A DNA stretch of 64,000 nucleotides from positions 62,001 to 126,000 of the IMG/VR virus record IMGVR_UViG_3300021598_001198, one strand, 5' to 3'. A program made the translations under genes and the position numbers. How positions within the stretch are numbered: position 1 is the stretch's first letter; the number at the start of each line of letters is the position of its first letter. Below are positions 22,342 to 30,332 of this stretch, in pieces. Source of the stretch: a virus. The notes under the pieces are model-generated. The model did not search any database, was not told the DNA's origin, and worked only from the letters and a program-made list of their open reading frames with translations.

Positions 22342-23451
22342 TTATTTTATGTTTAGTAAATATTTTTTAAATAATTCGTGCTCAACTGACACGCAGATTC
22401 TAGAATATGATGACCATAAGTCCTTATCGTGATAAACAAACTTATCAAGACCAACAGCACCGATTCTATGTTGAAATAAGTAATCTTCCGATTTATTTAT
22501 AACCGCGAAGATACCTAATGGTTGACCACCTTGGTAAATTTCTTCAACCAGTAGGTTTTTCTCTTTTAGGTAATTTACATTCTTAAAGATATTATTAGTT
22601 GTTATATTTTTAAATTGTTCTAATGAACTTCTTCCTTCGGGTGTGGTTAAAACTTTCTCAATAATCATTTGAGATGGGGAACATACGGCATTGAATTCAT
22701 AAAGTAAACGAATGTTTAATTCTGAATTAAAATCCTTGTCCTTACAAAAAATGAAACCCATTCTTAAACCCGATAAACCTACCCATTTTGAAAAAGATTC
22801 GGTGATAATAACATTATCAAGATGGGCAACTTTATCAAAGAAATCATCTTCATAAAATAACTTACGGTATGGTGAATCAAATATTATAATCGCACCTGTC
22901 ATCGATATCTCATAAATCTTTCTGAAAAGAATGTTGTCATCTATTTTTACACCTGTAGGATTATTTGGGTCACAAATAAAAATACAAGATGATTCACTAA
23001 AATTGGATGCTTCTAAAGATTCTAATGATTCATAAAATGAAAAAGACTTTTGTCTAATTGTTGCCATTTTAGAATAAGAACCCCAATAAAATTTTGGGAA
23101 ATAAATATTTTCTACATTTAATAATTGGATAACCAAATCTAACGCAGGCATACCACCTGGTGTGATTGCAATATTATTGATGAAATTAGGTGAATTTGCA
23201 AATGAAGGAAAATATTCTGAAACGATAGAATGTCTAAATGTTTCAATACCCAAGTTAGGTGCATATACTTGAAACTCTTTTGAGTTAAAATCAATTTGTT
23301 TCATAACTCCCGTCAAATCGATTTCCGTAACAGCGTTTACACCTCTATTTAATTCGAGATATGAATTACCTGATTCTTTTGCCGCCCTTTTAACTTTCTG
23401 ACCAATCCCTACTATCGAAGAGAAGGTTGCATTCGATATATTTACTTTCAT
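22342..23451 (-). CDS. PLP-dependent class I/II aminotransferase
   Basis: 369 residues of the fold-type I family. Seen: APNLGIETFR substrate loop, TPGGMPALDLV, CDPNNPTG, IIFDSPYRKLF (Asp and Tyr contacting PLP), SFSKWVGLSGLRMGF with the Schiff-base Lys, and SRICVS with the carboxylate-binding Arg. Slightly shorter than the usual 390-400. Substrate not evident; no adjacent biosynthetic partner. Has a consensus promoter, and the helicase pair follows 6 bases after it. Confidence 0.85.
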   Translation of the reverse strand: MKVNISNATFSSIVGIGQKVKRAAKESGNSYLELNRGVNAVTEIDLTGVMKQIDFNSKEFQVYAPNLGIETFRHSIVSEYFPSFANSPNFINNIAITPGGMPALDLVIQLLNVENIYFPKFYWGSYSKMATIRQKSFSFYESLESLEASNFSESSCIFICDPNNPTGVKIDDNILFRKIYEISMTGAIIIFDSPYRKLFYEDDFFDKVAHLDNVIITESFSKWVGLSGLRMGFIFCKDKDFNSELNIRLLYEFNAVCSPSQMIIEKVLTTPEGRSSLEQFKNITTNNIFKNVNYLKEKNLLVEEIYQGGQPLGIFAVINKSEDYLFQHRIGAVGLDKFVYHDKDLWSSYSRICVSVEHELFKKYLLNIK

Positions 23452-23484
23452 TATATTCTAAGTTAGTCTGTACTTACCACTAAC

Positions 23485-23516
23485 AAAATATAATAAAAAG
23501 AAATCGTATTTCCAAA
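23485..23516 (-). promoter_or_regulatory. Bacteroidota-type promoter
   Basis: Minus strand TTTG (23516-23513), 20 bases, TATATTTT (23492-23485). Precedes the aminotransferase by 33 bases. Confidence 0.7.
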
Positions 23517-23523
23517 AATTAAT

Positions 23524-23548
23524 AAAAAAAAATCCCCTTTCGGGGATT
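23524..23548 (-). terminator. Intrinsic terminator
   Basis: Minus strand AATCCCC-GAAA-GGGGATT then a U run; perfect seven-base-pair stem with GAAA loop, 4 bases after the membrane protein gene. Confidence 0.9.
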
Positions 23549-23551
23549 AAA

Positions 23552-23908
23552 TTAATATGGATTTTCAAATGTCAACGAGTCTAAGGACTCATCTATTTTG
23601 GAATTATACCACCCATTTATCCAACATTTTGTGGTATCACCAATTTTGGCGGGTTTATTGGTTAGTATTGTGACACCATTTTCAAATGTTATATGATATT
23701 GATTTTGGAATATTTCTTCACAGGATACTACCGGTACAGGATACCACTCTTTTTCGCTCCTTGGTATAACTTCCTCACTTATTTCTTCCTCAACTATATT
23801 TTCATCTGTAATATAGTTATGTATCTTTTCTTTATTAAAATGAAGAATACCAGTGAAAATTATGACCGTTATAAACGCCAAAAGAATCCTGACTTGTTTT
23901 ATATCCAT
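23552..23908 (-). CDS. Single-pass membrane protein
   Basis: 118 residues with an N-terminal membrane helix (about 7-23) then an acidic linker (ENIVEEEISEEV) and a beta-rich domain with two Cys (about 63 and 95) that could pair in the periplasm. No family recognised. Two bases after the glucosaminidase gene, so possibly part of a lysis or cell-wall unit. Confidence 0.65.
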   Translation of the reverse strand: MDIKQVRILLAFITVIIFTGILHFNKEKIHNYITDENIVEEEISEEVIPRSEKEWYPVPVVSCEEIFQNQYHITFENGVTILTNKPAKIGDTTKCWINGWYNSKIDESLDSLTFENPY

Positions 23909-23910
23909 GA

Positions 23911-24477
23911 TTAAAATTTTTCTTTTAATTTTTCAGTTTGAATTATGTCTTTCAATAATTTAACATACCCTTCACCCGCTTCGGCGTAGGTATTTGATAA
24001 ATACAAATAGTATTCATTTTCAGTATTAATCTGACCAAGGTATCGGCATTGGTAAAACGCATAATCATAAACAGATTGGTACCAGTTATCATAAAACGCG
24101 TGACCGTTTTGAGTTCCTTTGGCGGTGTTGATTCTAACTGTCGCCTGTTTCATACCAAACAGATTATTATTTTCCTTGAAAACTTGACTTTTGTAATGTC
24201 CCGTCTCAGCAATGGCTTGAGCCATAACAATATGTGGAAATTTAACGTTTAATCTTTTTAGTTCTGATACAAACTTATCCTCTGAAAATTTATTTTTTTC
24301 TTTTTCTAATGAAATTACGATTAATTCTTTTTCGTAACTGTCCAAACTTTTAAACCGTATAAAACGACCTAAAATAAATGAAGAGATTACCAAAACAATT
24401 ACAACCGACAACGCGATTTTTACTTTTTTCCAATCCTTTTTCCAAAGGAGTAGAGAGTTATCATATTTGTAAAACAT
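23911..24477 (-). CDS. Membrane-anchored glucosaminidase-domain cell-wall hydrolase
   Basis: 188 residues. A membrane helix (about 19-39) acts as signal-anchor; residues about 75-180 carry the Bax/FlgJ-type N-acetylglucosaminidase domain: FPHIVMAQAIAETGHYKSQ with catalytic Glu, ENNNLFGMK, and YDNWYQSVYDYAFYQ. It should cleave peptidoglycan glycan chains, most likely as the endolysin or as a cell-wall remodeling enzyme. The signal-anchor resembles SAR-type endolysins. Confidence 0.8.
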   Translation of the reverse strand: MFYKYDNSLLLWKKDWKKVKIALSVVIVLVISSFILGRFIRFKSLDSYEKELIVISLEKEKNKFSEDKFVSELKRLNVKFPHIVMAQAIAETGHYKSQVFKENNNLFGMKQATVRINTAKGTQNGHAFYDNWYQSVYDYAFYQCRYLGQINTENEYYLYLSNTYAEAGEGYVKLLKDIIQTEKLKEKF

Positions 24478-24518
24478 AATTTTAGTGTTTGAGTGTTAGA
24501 CAATTATTGTTCCAAAAT

Positions 24519-24893
24519 TTAACTTTTCGTAAAATGGTCCACGACCATTCTTGCACTTGAGTAGTTTGTAGCTAATGCCACTTCGTGCACATCACAAACC
24601 CTCATTAACATTTGTACATCAGGTTCGTGCGGGTGTTTATCCAATGGGTCCCTAAAAAATATAACCGCATCGATTTCTTTTCTCGAGACCATTGCAGCAA
24701 TTTCCGCGTCTCCACCCATTGGTCCTGAATTGACTTGTTCAACCTTTGTAACACCAGCAAACATTATTCTTTTACCTGTCGTACCCGTTGCAACAATATC
24801 AACATCGGTTCGATTAAAAAAATCTAATCGTTTCATTACAAAGGCAACCATGTCCGCCTTCTTACCGTCGTGTGCTATGAGTGCTATTTTCAT
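24519..24893 (-). CDS. mgsA: Methylglyoxal synthase
   Basis: 124 residues from the ATG at 24893. All family signatures are present: IALIAHD with His8, ATGTTG (35-40), SGPMGGD with Asp62, VIFFRDPL with Asp82, HPHEPDV with His89 and Asp92, and ATN near 111. The enzyme converts dihydroxyacetone phosphate to methylglyoxal and phosphate, bypassing lower glycolysis. It is shorter than the E. coli enzyme (152) and lacks its C-terminal extension. Overlap with the upstream outer-membrane gene is avoided by using this ATG. A typical host-derived metabolic gene; unusual in phages. Confidence 0.9.
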   Translation of the reverse strand: MKIALIAHDGKKADMVAFVMKRLDFFNRTDVDIVATGTTGKRIMFAGVTKVEQVNSGPMGGDAEIAAMVSRKEIDAVIFFRDPLDKHPHEPDVQMLMRVCDVHEVALATNYSSARMVVDHFTKS

Positions 24894-24895
24894 AA

Positions 24896-25363
24896 TCAAA
24901 AAATAAACAACCTACCCCCAATCATAAACTGAGGTTTATCGGTTTGATAAAAACTTAAAGTTAAGTACAAGGGATATGATAATTTCAAATTTGCAGCGGT
25001 CTTCAATATAATTTGATTACCACCATCAACAGATAAACCCGCCCCACCTGTTAAAATTAACCATTTATAATCTTTATTTGTGTAAACGTAATTTAAAACA
25101 ACATAAATTTCTTCAGGTCTACCATTGATTGTTAAAGTATTGGGGTTAAATAAATTTAATTCGGCCATCAATTTACCATAACCAATTCCAATAAAGGCAT
25201 TTGTTTTTTCTTTGGAGAATTCGTAACCCGCGGAATAATATGATGAATTACCTCTAGGACCATAAGATAATCCATAATTGAATATTCTTTGGGGTACTCT
25301 TAACCCTTGTGCCCATGTGTTGTTCATCAACAGCATACAAAATATCATTAAGAATTTTTTCAT
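24896..25363 (-). CDS. Small outer-membrane beta-barrel-like protein
   Basis: 155 residues with a Sec signal peptide (MKKFLMIFCMLLMNNTWA, cleavage after Ala18), then alternating strands rich in Gly/Tyr and a C-terminal Phe (GGRLFIF), the usual outer-membrane barrel ending. About eight strands could fit. No family recognised. Own consensus promoter; mgsA follows directly. Confidence 0.65.
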   Translation of the reverse strand: MKKFLMIFCMLLMNNTWAQGLRVPQRIFNYGLSYGPRGNSSYYSAGYEFSKEKTNAFIGIGYGKLMAELNLFNPNTLTINGRPEEIYVVLNYVYTNKDYKWLILTGGAGLSVDGGNQIILKTAANLKLSYPLYLTLSFYQTDKPQFMIGGRLFIF

Positions 25364-25380
25364 TTTTTATGATTTACATA

Positions 25381-25412
25381 CAAATATATTACTAGTATTT
25401 GAGATATCCAAA
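25381..25412 (-). promoter_or_regulatory. Bacteroidota-type promoter (perfect match)
   Basis: Minus strand TTTG (25412-25409), exactly 20 bases, TATATTTG (25388-25381). Drives the barrel protein and mgsA. Confidence 0.85.
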
Positions 25413-25421
25413 TTTTTTTTC

Positions 25422-25447
25422 AAAAAAAAGAGGGACCGAAATCCCTC
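25422..25447 (-). terminator. Intrinsic terminator
   Basis: Minus strand GAGGGA-TTTCGG-TCCCTC then eight U. Ends transcription from the 346-residue gene just before the next promoter. Confidence 0.9.
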
Positions 25448-25472
25448 CTTACAAATTTAGATTTGATTGTAA

Positions 25473-26513
25473 TTAAATTCTCCTCAAGGTGGCATTTTCA
25501 TTGTCATAGGTTCCTCGTAAGATTTCTCTCGGTCCTTCCGACATCATTCCACTTGTCTCGTACGCCCTTTCTTCCACAACCGCTTCAACATCACGTTCAA
25601 CTACCCATTCTCTCTCTTCTCTTATATCCACATTTCTCATATCCATATCAGCTTCACCCATTGGGGATTCCATATCCGTTGGTTCTGGTAGTACCTCCAT
25701 TTTGGTAAACTCTTTCAGTAACACATCCTCTTTGATTCTATCTTCTTCAGTCAACAAAGAGTTGTTGGTTACTGGGTTTTCACTAACTTCATTTTTAATG
25801 ACACCCAATATAAAATCAGGTAAACCACTTTCTAATGAATCGATACGAGAATCAATTTGATTCCAAAAAGAAAATTCAGGGTCTGAGTCGAGTGATTTAA
25901 AGCAACCAACTTTTAATCCTGTTAATTTATTAATCACATAAATAAGGATACCTCTTTTGGAGTATCTTAGGAAATAATCCGGGTTATTCTCAGACGACGT
26001 ACACCATTTTGTTGATGACCCATATTTCTTTGAGGCGTAAAACGTTAAAGGTCTTAAAACAATCCACTCATCTGAAGTGAACAATGTGTGAATTTGTTTT
26101 TCCAAATCTTTCTCGAAAGCTTTAATCTCAGCGAGACTAGTCGCCGTCATTACATCGTCAAAAGATTTAAATTTAGATAAGTCATTATCTTGAATCAATC
26201 CTCTTTCATTGTAATCACAAAATTTTTGGAATGTTTTTAAATCTGAAAAATTAAAACTCTGTTCCAAAAATCTGTAAGAGCTAAAAATTTGAAATGGGGT
26301 CATTCCTTTAAAGTGGTCATCTGTAATTCCAAATTCTCTTTTTAGATTCTCACGAACTTCATTGACGTACATGTCTAAATGTTTCGTGTTTTTTGAAAGT
26401 CGAATTAAAAATTCGATGTACTTAGATTTACCCTCAGGGCAAAAGATTTGAAAGACATCAACCATATTTATGTTGTTGTCAGGATTTTGTTTTAGTTCTT
26501 TGATTCGTGACAT
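25473..26513 (-). CDS. WCTSS-motif (PcfJ-like) phage protein
   Basis: 346 residues. Residues about 150-230 contain LTFYASKKYGSSTKWCTSSENNPDYFLRYSKRGILIYVINK in pieces, a motif group known from phage proteins related to PcfJ-type domains (a W/H-C pair followed by a strand-rich core). The last about 80 residues are low-complexity and acidic with REEREWVVERDVEAVVEE. Function unknown. Compare the two larger proteins at 37-40.6 kb, which share the C-motif idea but not close sequence. Confidence 0.6.
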   Translation of the reverse strand: MSRIKELKQNPDNNINMVDVFQIFCPEGKSKYIEFLIRLSKNTKHLDMYVNEVRENLKREFGITDDHFKGMTPFQIFSSYRFLEQSFNFSDLKTFQKFCDYNERGLIQDNDLSKFKSFDDVMTATSLAEIKAFEKDLEKQIHTLFTSDEWIVLRPLTFYASKKYGSSTKWCTSSENNPDYFLRYSKRGILIYVINKLTGLKVGCFKSLDSDPEFSFWNQIDSRIDSLESGLPDFILGVIKNEVSENPVTNNSLLTEEDRIKEDVLLKEFTKMEVLPEPTDMESPMGEADMDMRNVDIREEREWVVERDVEAVVEERAYETSGMMSEGPREILRGTYDNENATLRRI

Positions 26514-26532
26514 ATTGTTTTAATTTAGTTTA

Positions 26533-27201
26533 TTAATAAAATTTACGTAACATTTGAACCACGTCCCAAGCGTCCTCAAGAGCGGTGTGAGCGACTTCTC
26601 CGTCAATTCCAGCACGTTCTTTACATTTTTTAAGACTTGGAATTGCGTTATCCTCATCCCATATACAATACAAAACGGAAGGGTCAATAATTCTTTGTCT
26701 GATTTTTATGAGTTTTTTCCACCACGGTAATTCTTCCAAGAACAATTTATCAAAGGTTCCAAAATTTTTACCGGCAACATTAATTGTAAGTGATGGTGTG
26801 TGATTGTTAAAAGCCGGTATCATTGTTCCATTGACATTTCTAACATGATTATTTAGAAATGATGAATTTGGGTAGATACCATTTAAGAATAAAAAGTCAT
26901 AGAATTTTTGTGCCAGTTCATTTTCTTCCAAAAATACATAATCACTATGATGTTCCAAGTTTGCCCTATCCTCTTCGTTACCTTCTTTATATTCACCAAT
27001 TAATGATATGATTTCTTTGTTCATGGAAATCGCTCTCGGTGAACCGGTAATTTGGTTTTGAAGTACGATGGCGTTAAACTTTGGTAATTTCTCGTATGGT
27101 AATTTATTAGTGGTGTCTTCTATGATAGCACCAAAAGACAACACACTATTGTTTAACGGTTCGAGACCTGAAGTCTCAATGTCTATTGATACATATATCA
27201 T
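26533..27201 (-). CDS. DEDDh 3'-5' exonuclease
   Basis: 222 residues of the DnaQ/RNase T fold: SIDIETSG (Asp7, Glu9) as motif I, FGTFDKLFLE as motif II, and HTALEDAWDVVQM (His and Asp) as motif III. Stand-alone proofreading-type or RNA-trimming exonuclease; no polymerase in the window. Coupled by ATGA to the upstream Fragile-X-F-like membrane gene. Confidence 0.85.
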   Translation of the reverse strand: MIYVSIDIETSGLEPLNNSVLSFGAIIEDTTNKLPYEKLPKFNAIVLQNQITGSPRAISMNKEIISLIGEYKEGNEEDRANLEHHSDYVFLEENELAQKFYDFLFLNGIYPNSSFLNNHVRNVNGTMIPAFNNHTPSLTINVAGKNFGTFDKLFLEELPWWKKLIKIRQRIIDPSVLYCIWDEDNAIPSLKKCKERAGIDGEVAHTALEDAWDVVQMLRKFY

Positions 27202-27389
27202 CGGTCAAGTGCTTTTACAACTACAACAATCATGATGACAATAAAGATGAGGGCAAACCCACCCCATAGTGGTGCGGTCACCCACCACCACGACCAATCA
27301 ATAACACCAGTAAGTTTAAGTGTCATAAAAATTAAAAACATCAGACCGAAGAATCCCACTCCTCCTGATGACGAACTATTTTCTGCCAT
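27198..27389 (-). CDS. Fragile-X-F-like phage membrane protein
   Basis: 63 residues with two membrane helices around GVGFFGLMFLIFMTLKLTGVIDW and SWWWVTAPLWGG. This sequence type is common in phages, where it is often annotated as transmembrane Fragile-X-F protein, a name without known function. Shares one base with the preceding HAD gene. Confidence 0.8.
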   Translation of the reverse strand: MAENSSSSGGVGFFGLMFLIFMTLKLTGVIDWSWWWVTAPLWGGFALIFIVIMIVVVVKALDR

Positions 27390-27868
27390 TAGTGTAAATT
27401 ATATTTTTCTTTTAATATTTTGATTGTTTCTTCCGCGGAAGTATGAAGAATACCTTCACCACCGTTTTCATTCCAACCGTCTATAGTATCTTTCCTATCG
27501 TCGATTAATATTGTGTATGGAGCCGCGAAATCTTTTTTATGTTTAGCACTTCTTAATATTAAAGCAACACCGGGTAACTCCCTGTTTACCCATTCCATTT
27601 TCCCAATACGGGATTCAACTTGTCTTGATGGTGCAGATAAAAGGGTTGGATTATACTTGGAAATGTGTTCCCACAAAATGTGACCGTCAGGTTCAATCCA
27701 TTTCAAATTGACCCAAAAATCATATCCCGCCTTTTCTATTGGTGCCCAAAATTGTGAGTCGTTACGATGTTCGTCTTTGTTCAAATCAATACCAGTAAGG
27801 TCTTTATAACCTTGGTTGAAATCTATTAAGACCCCATCTAAATCACAAAAAATAGTATACTTTGTCAT
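27389..27868 (-). CDS. HAD-superfamily phosphatase, 5'-nucleotidase-like
   Basis: 159 residues. FCDLDGVLID (8-17) gives the two catalytic Asp; LSAPSRQ and a Lys (KHKKDFA) serve as motifs II and III; TILIDDRKDTIDGW supplies the metal-binding Asp pair. Length and DFNQGYKDLTG cap sequence resemble phage and bacterial 5'(3')-deoxyribonucleotidases, which would balance dNTP pools. Confidence 0.75.
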   Translation of the reverse strand: MTKYTIFCDLDGVLIDFNQGYKDLTGIDLNKDEHRNDSQFWAPIEKAGYDFWVNLKWIEPDGHILWEHISKYNPTLLSAPSRQVESRIGKMEWVNRELPGVALILRSAKHKKDFAAPYTILIDDRKDTIDGWNENGGEGILHTSAEETIKILKEKYNLH

Positions 27869-27932
27869 TTGAAATACTTCTATGACAAGTATAAGAATAA
27901 ATTTTTAAAATAAAAAATTTTAAAGAGTAATT

Positions 27933-28271
27933 TTAATAATCATCATTGTCAGAATCCTCAACAAAATCATTGTAGTAGGTGTCTTCCTCTTCTTCTGTGA
28001 GTTCTTCCCCCTCGAATTCATCTATCTCCAATTCAGCGTACAAGGCCTCGTAGACCATATCTTCTGTTAACCAAGTTGGTAATTCATCAACTTCGTTGTT
28101 TGGTTCATATGATTTAATATCAACCTCATTGTTATCCATAAATAAATTATCATCTTCATCTGAATCATCTTTATTTATGTATTCATAGGTTACGAATAAT
28201 TCAAATTCCTCGTCAGTGTCTGGATGAAAAACAGTAATTACTCGAGTATTTAATCCTTTTTTGTTTGCCAT
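27933..28271 (-). CDS. Highly acidic hypothetical protein
   Basis: 112 residues; Asp and Glu make up about a third, especially the C-terminus (EGEELTEEEEDTYY). A basic MANKKGLNTR start precedes it. Such proteins can mimic DNA or bind basic partners, but nothing specific is seen. Confidence 0.65.
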   Translation of the reverse strand: MANKKGLNTRVITVFHPDTDEEFELFVTYEYINKDDSDEDDNLFMDNNEVDIKSYEPNNEVDELPTWLTEDMVYEALYAELEIDEFEGEELTEEEEDTYYNDFVEDSDNDDY

Positions 28272-28297
28272 TTTAATTATGAAATATTTATTATTAT

Positions 28298-28798
28298 ATG
28301 TTTAAGTATATATCTGAAATATTATCAAAATTCACACAGAGACAAAGAATTGTTGCTCTGTCAATTTTGTTATTTTCAATTATAATTATCTCGGTTGGAC
28401 CCAAAATCACTGAGTCTTTAACATATAATGACGAAGAACTGAAATTAAGGATAGAATCCCAAAACAATCAGATTGTACAACTAAACAATAGAATTGATGA
28501 GTTAAACAACCAAGTAATAGAAAATCAAAGAGAGTGTACCAATGAAATGGTTAAAAGGGAAAATGAGATATTAACTATTATAAGTGATATTGAAAACTAT
28601 ACCAATAAAATGAAAAACGAGACAAGAGTAGTAAACTCAATGTCTCGTAAAACCTATAATATTAATGATGATAGTTCCGTAAGAGTGATGGCGATGCTTC
28701 CTGAATCATCTAACACCACCACTATTATTAATAATAAAAGGGATGAGAAATTAATTGGGATGATAAGGAACTTGAAGAAAAAAGTTAAGGACCAATAA
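28298..28798 (+). CDS. Membrane-anchored coiled-coil protein, i-spanin-like topology
   Basis: 166 residues: short basic N-terminus, membrane helix (about 18-35), long coiled coil (about 44-110, heptads IESQNNQIVQLNNRIDELNNQV), then a flexible part and basic end (RNLKKKVKDQ). This N-in/C-out plan is that of inner-membrane spanins, but no embedded lipoprotein partner is seen. TATTTAT lies 6 bases before the ATG. Isolated plus-strand gene between two minus-strand genes. Confidence 0.65.
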   Translation: MFKYISEILSKFTQRQRIVALSILLFSIIIISVGPKITESLTYNDEELKLRIESQNNQIVQLNNRIDELNNQVIENQRECTNEMVKRENEILTIISDIENYTNKMKNETRVVNSMSRKTYNINDDSSVRVMAMLPESSNTTTIINNKRDEKLIGMIRNLKKKVKDQ

Positions 28799-28799
28799 T

Positions 28800-29033
28800 T
28801 TACTTGGTTGCAATTATTTCACCGGTTTCAACATCAGTTACGTATATTTTTCCATCGTCACCTTTACCAATAGCCACAGTTCTTTTTAATTCTTGTTCAT
28901 CTTCGTACTCCTGAGCACCTGGTAATTCCTCGGGCTGTGCTTGAGTATCGAAATCATCAAACTCAGCTTCGTTGATTGTTCTTTTTACAATATTTTCTAA
29001 ATCTTTGATTGATAATTTAACTACTTTTTTCAT
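28800..29033 (-). CDS. Small acidic protein with LxxIVKxxINE N-terminal motif
   Basis: 77 residues. KLSIKDLENIVKRTINEAEF at the start matches the LxxII(R/K)E-type leader seen on many phage virion proteins; the C-terminus is a beta hairpin (DDGKIYVTDVETGEI). TATTTAT is 14 bases before the start, as in the other leader-bearing genes. Likely virion-associated; inferred. Confidence 0.6.
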   Translation of the reverse strand: MKKVVKLSIKDLENIVKRTINEAEFDDFDTQAQPEELPGAQEYEDEQELKRTVAIGKGDDGKIYVTDVETGEIIATK

Positions 29034-29065
29034 TTTTTCTTTTATCTATAAATATCGTATGTAAA

Positions 29066-29090
29066 CAAAAAACCCCTCTTTCGAGGGGTT
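29066..29090 (-). terminator. Intrinsic terminator
   Basis: Minus strand AACCCCTC-GAAA-GAGGGGTT followed by Us (29066-29072). Perfect eight-base-pair stem. Ends the SPFH unit. Confidence 0.9.
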
Positions 29091-29094
29091 CTTT

Positions 29095-29946
29095 TTATTT
29101 AATACCTATCATCGTATTATTTTTGTCACCTAACATGGTTTCGGGTAACTTCCCATTCCATTTATTAATCCATTCAAGTTGTAGGAGTAAAGGTGTAATT
29201 GTTTGTTGTTTCATCCGATTGGCTTCGGATTCCGCTTTAGCCGCGGTCAACATTGCTTGAGCATTACCATTGGCGGTTGCAATTTTAATCTTGGCTTGAG
29301 CTTCCGCAGTTTTTACCTCATTTTCCGCCCTTAACGCTGCTTGGACCGCATTGTTCTTGGCTTCAATGGACTTCTTAAATGTCTCAGGGTAAATCAAATT
29401 TGAGGTGAATTGGTTTATCACAAACCCTTCTTTTAAAAGTTGACTTTCCAATAGTTTACGAACCTCAACTTCAAACACCGCCCTATTCGAGATTAGTTCA
29501 TCAGCAGTGTACTTATTTGTTGCTAAACGAAACGCGTCATATACTGCGGTCTTTAAAAATCCCTCCTCAATTTCAGGTAATGACCTACGATACTTTGAAA
29601 ATATTGTGGGTACTTTTTCTCTTTGAACCGAATAGTTCATAATTGGGGATACTTGAAACTCAGAACCGTCTTTTGAGTTTACAACAAATGAATTATCAGA
29701 TTCCTCAGTTTTCTTATACTCTTTGTGTTGAATATAGGTTGGGAATTCATAAATCTTTGTTGTGAAGGGGTTGTAGAATACCATACCTGTACATTCGGTG
29801 ACATCATCAACACCCTTTCCATCACCATATAGATTTACTTTTACACCGACGTGACCGGCGTCAATTCTCTCACAAGAGAAAAACAATAAGGTTAGGATAA
29901 TGAATCCTAAAATTCCGAAAATTAATCGTTTCAAAAATGGTTCCAT
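29095..29946 (-). CDS. SPFH/Band 7 (prohibitin-like) membrane protein
   Basis: 283 residues. Membrane helix at about 7-25, then RIDAGHVGVKVNLYG, GMVFYNPF, and the SPFH core to about 180; the C-terminal 70 residues form the Ala/Glu-rich helix typical of the family (AAKAESEANRM). SPFH proteins assemble ring or cage structures on membranes and modulate proteases; phage members are known but their role is not settled. LFFSC at 22-26 resembles a lipobox, so lipid anchoring is possible. Confidence 0.85.
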   Translation of the reverse strand: MEPFLKRLIFGILGFIILTLLFFSCERIDAGHVGVKVNLYGDGKGVDDVTECTGMVFYNPFTTKIYEFPTYIQHKEYKKTEESDNSFVVNSKDGSEFQVSPIMNYSVQREKVPTIFSKYRRSLPEIEEGFLKTAVYDAFRLATNKYTADELISNRAVFEVEVRKLLESQLLKEGFVINQFTSNLIYPETFKKSIEAKNNAVQAALRAENEVKTAEAQAKIKIATANGNAQAMLTAAKAESEANRMKQQTITPLLLQLEWINKWNGKLPETMLGDKNNTMIGIK

Positions 29947-29949
29947 AAT

Positions 29950-30294
29950 TTATTTAGTTTGTTTTTTAATTTTAATTGTTGTTTTAGATTTTCTTTCTTT
30001 TTTGGTAACTTTCTTTGGATTATAATCCAATTCCGTCTCAGGTGTTTTATTTGGGTCCGGTGTGAAGAGTTCAAAAGGTTCATCATTAAAGTACATAAAC
30101 CTAATATAAAAAACCGCAAACATTGCCGTACCCACCGAAAAAATCGCTGAGATTATGTTGATTATCGTATTTGCAACGGTTAATCCAGGAAAGATTAAAA
30201 ATTGATAAGAAATTCCAATGAAGAAAAATACCAAAAAGGTAATCGTTGTTTTGGATTTTATAATATTGGTGAAGATTTTGTTTAACATGTTCAT
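29950..30294 (-). CDS. Membrane protein with basic tail
   Basis: 114 residues with two membrane helices (about 17-36, 39-66), then a C-terminal tail rich in Lys (about 90-114). Sits three bases before the SPFH gene; a functional link is likely but unproven. No family recognised. Confidence 0.65.
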   Translation of the reverse strand: MNMLNKIFTNIIKSKTTITFLVFFFIGISYQFLIFPGLTVANTIINIISAIFSVGTAMFAVFYIRFMYFNDEPFELFTPDPNKTPETELDYNPKKVTKKERKSKTTIKIKKQTK

Positions 30295-30332
30295 TAATTA
30301 AATTATATGAAATATTTTTTAAAGTAAAAAAT

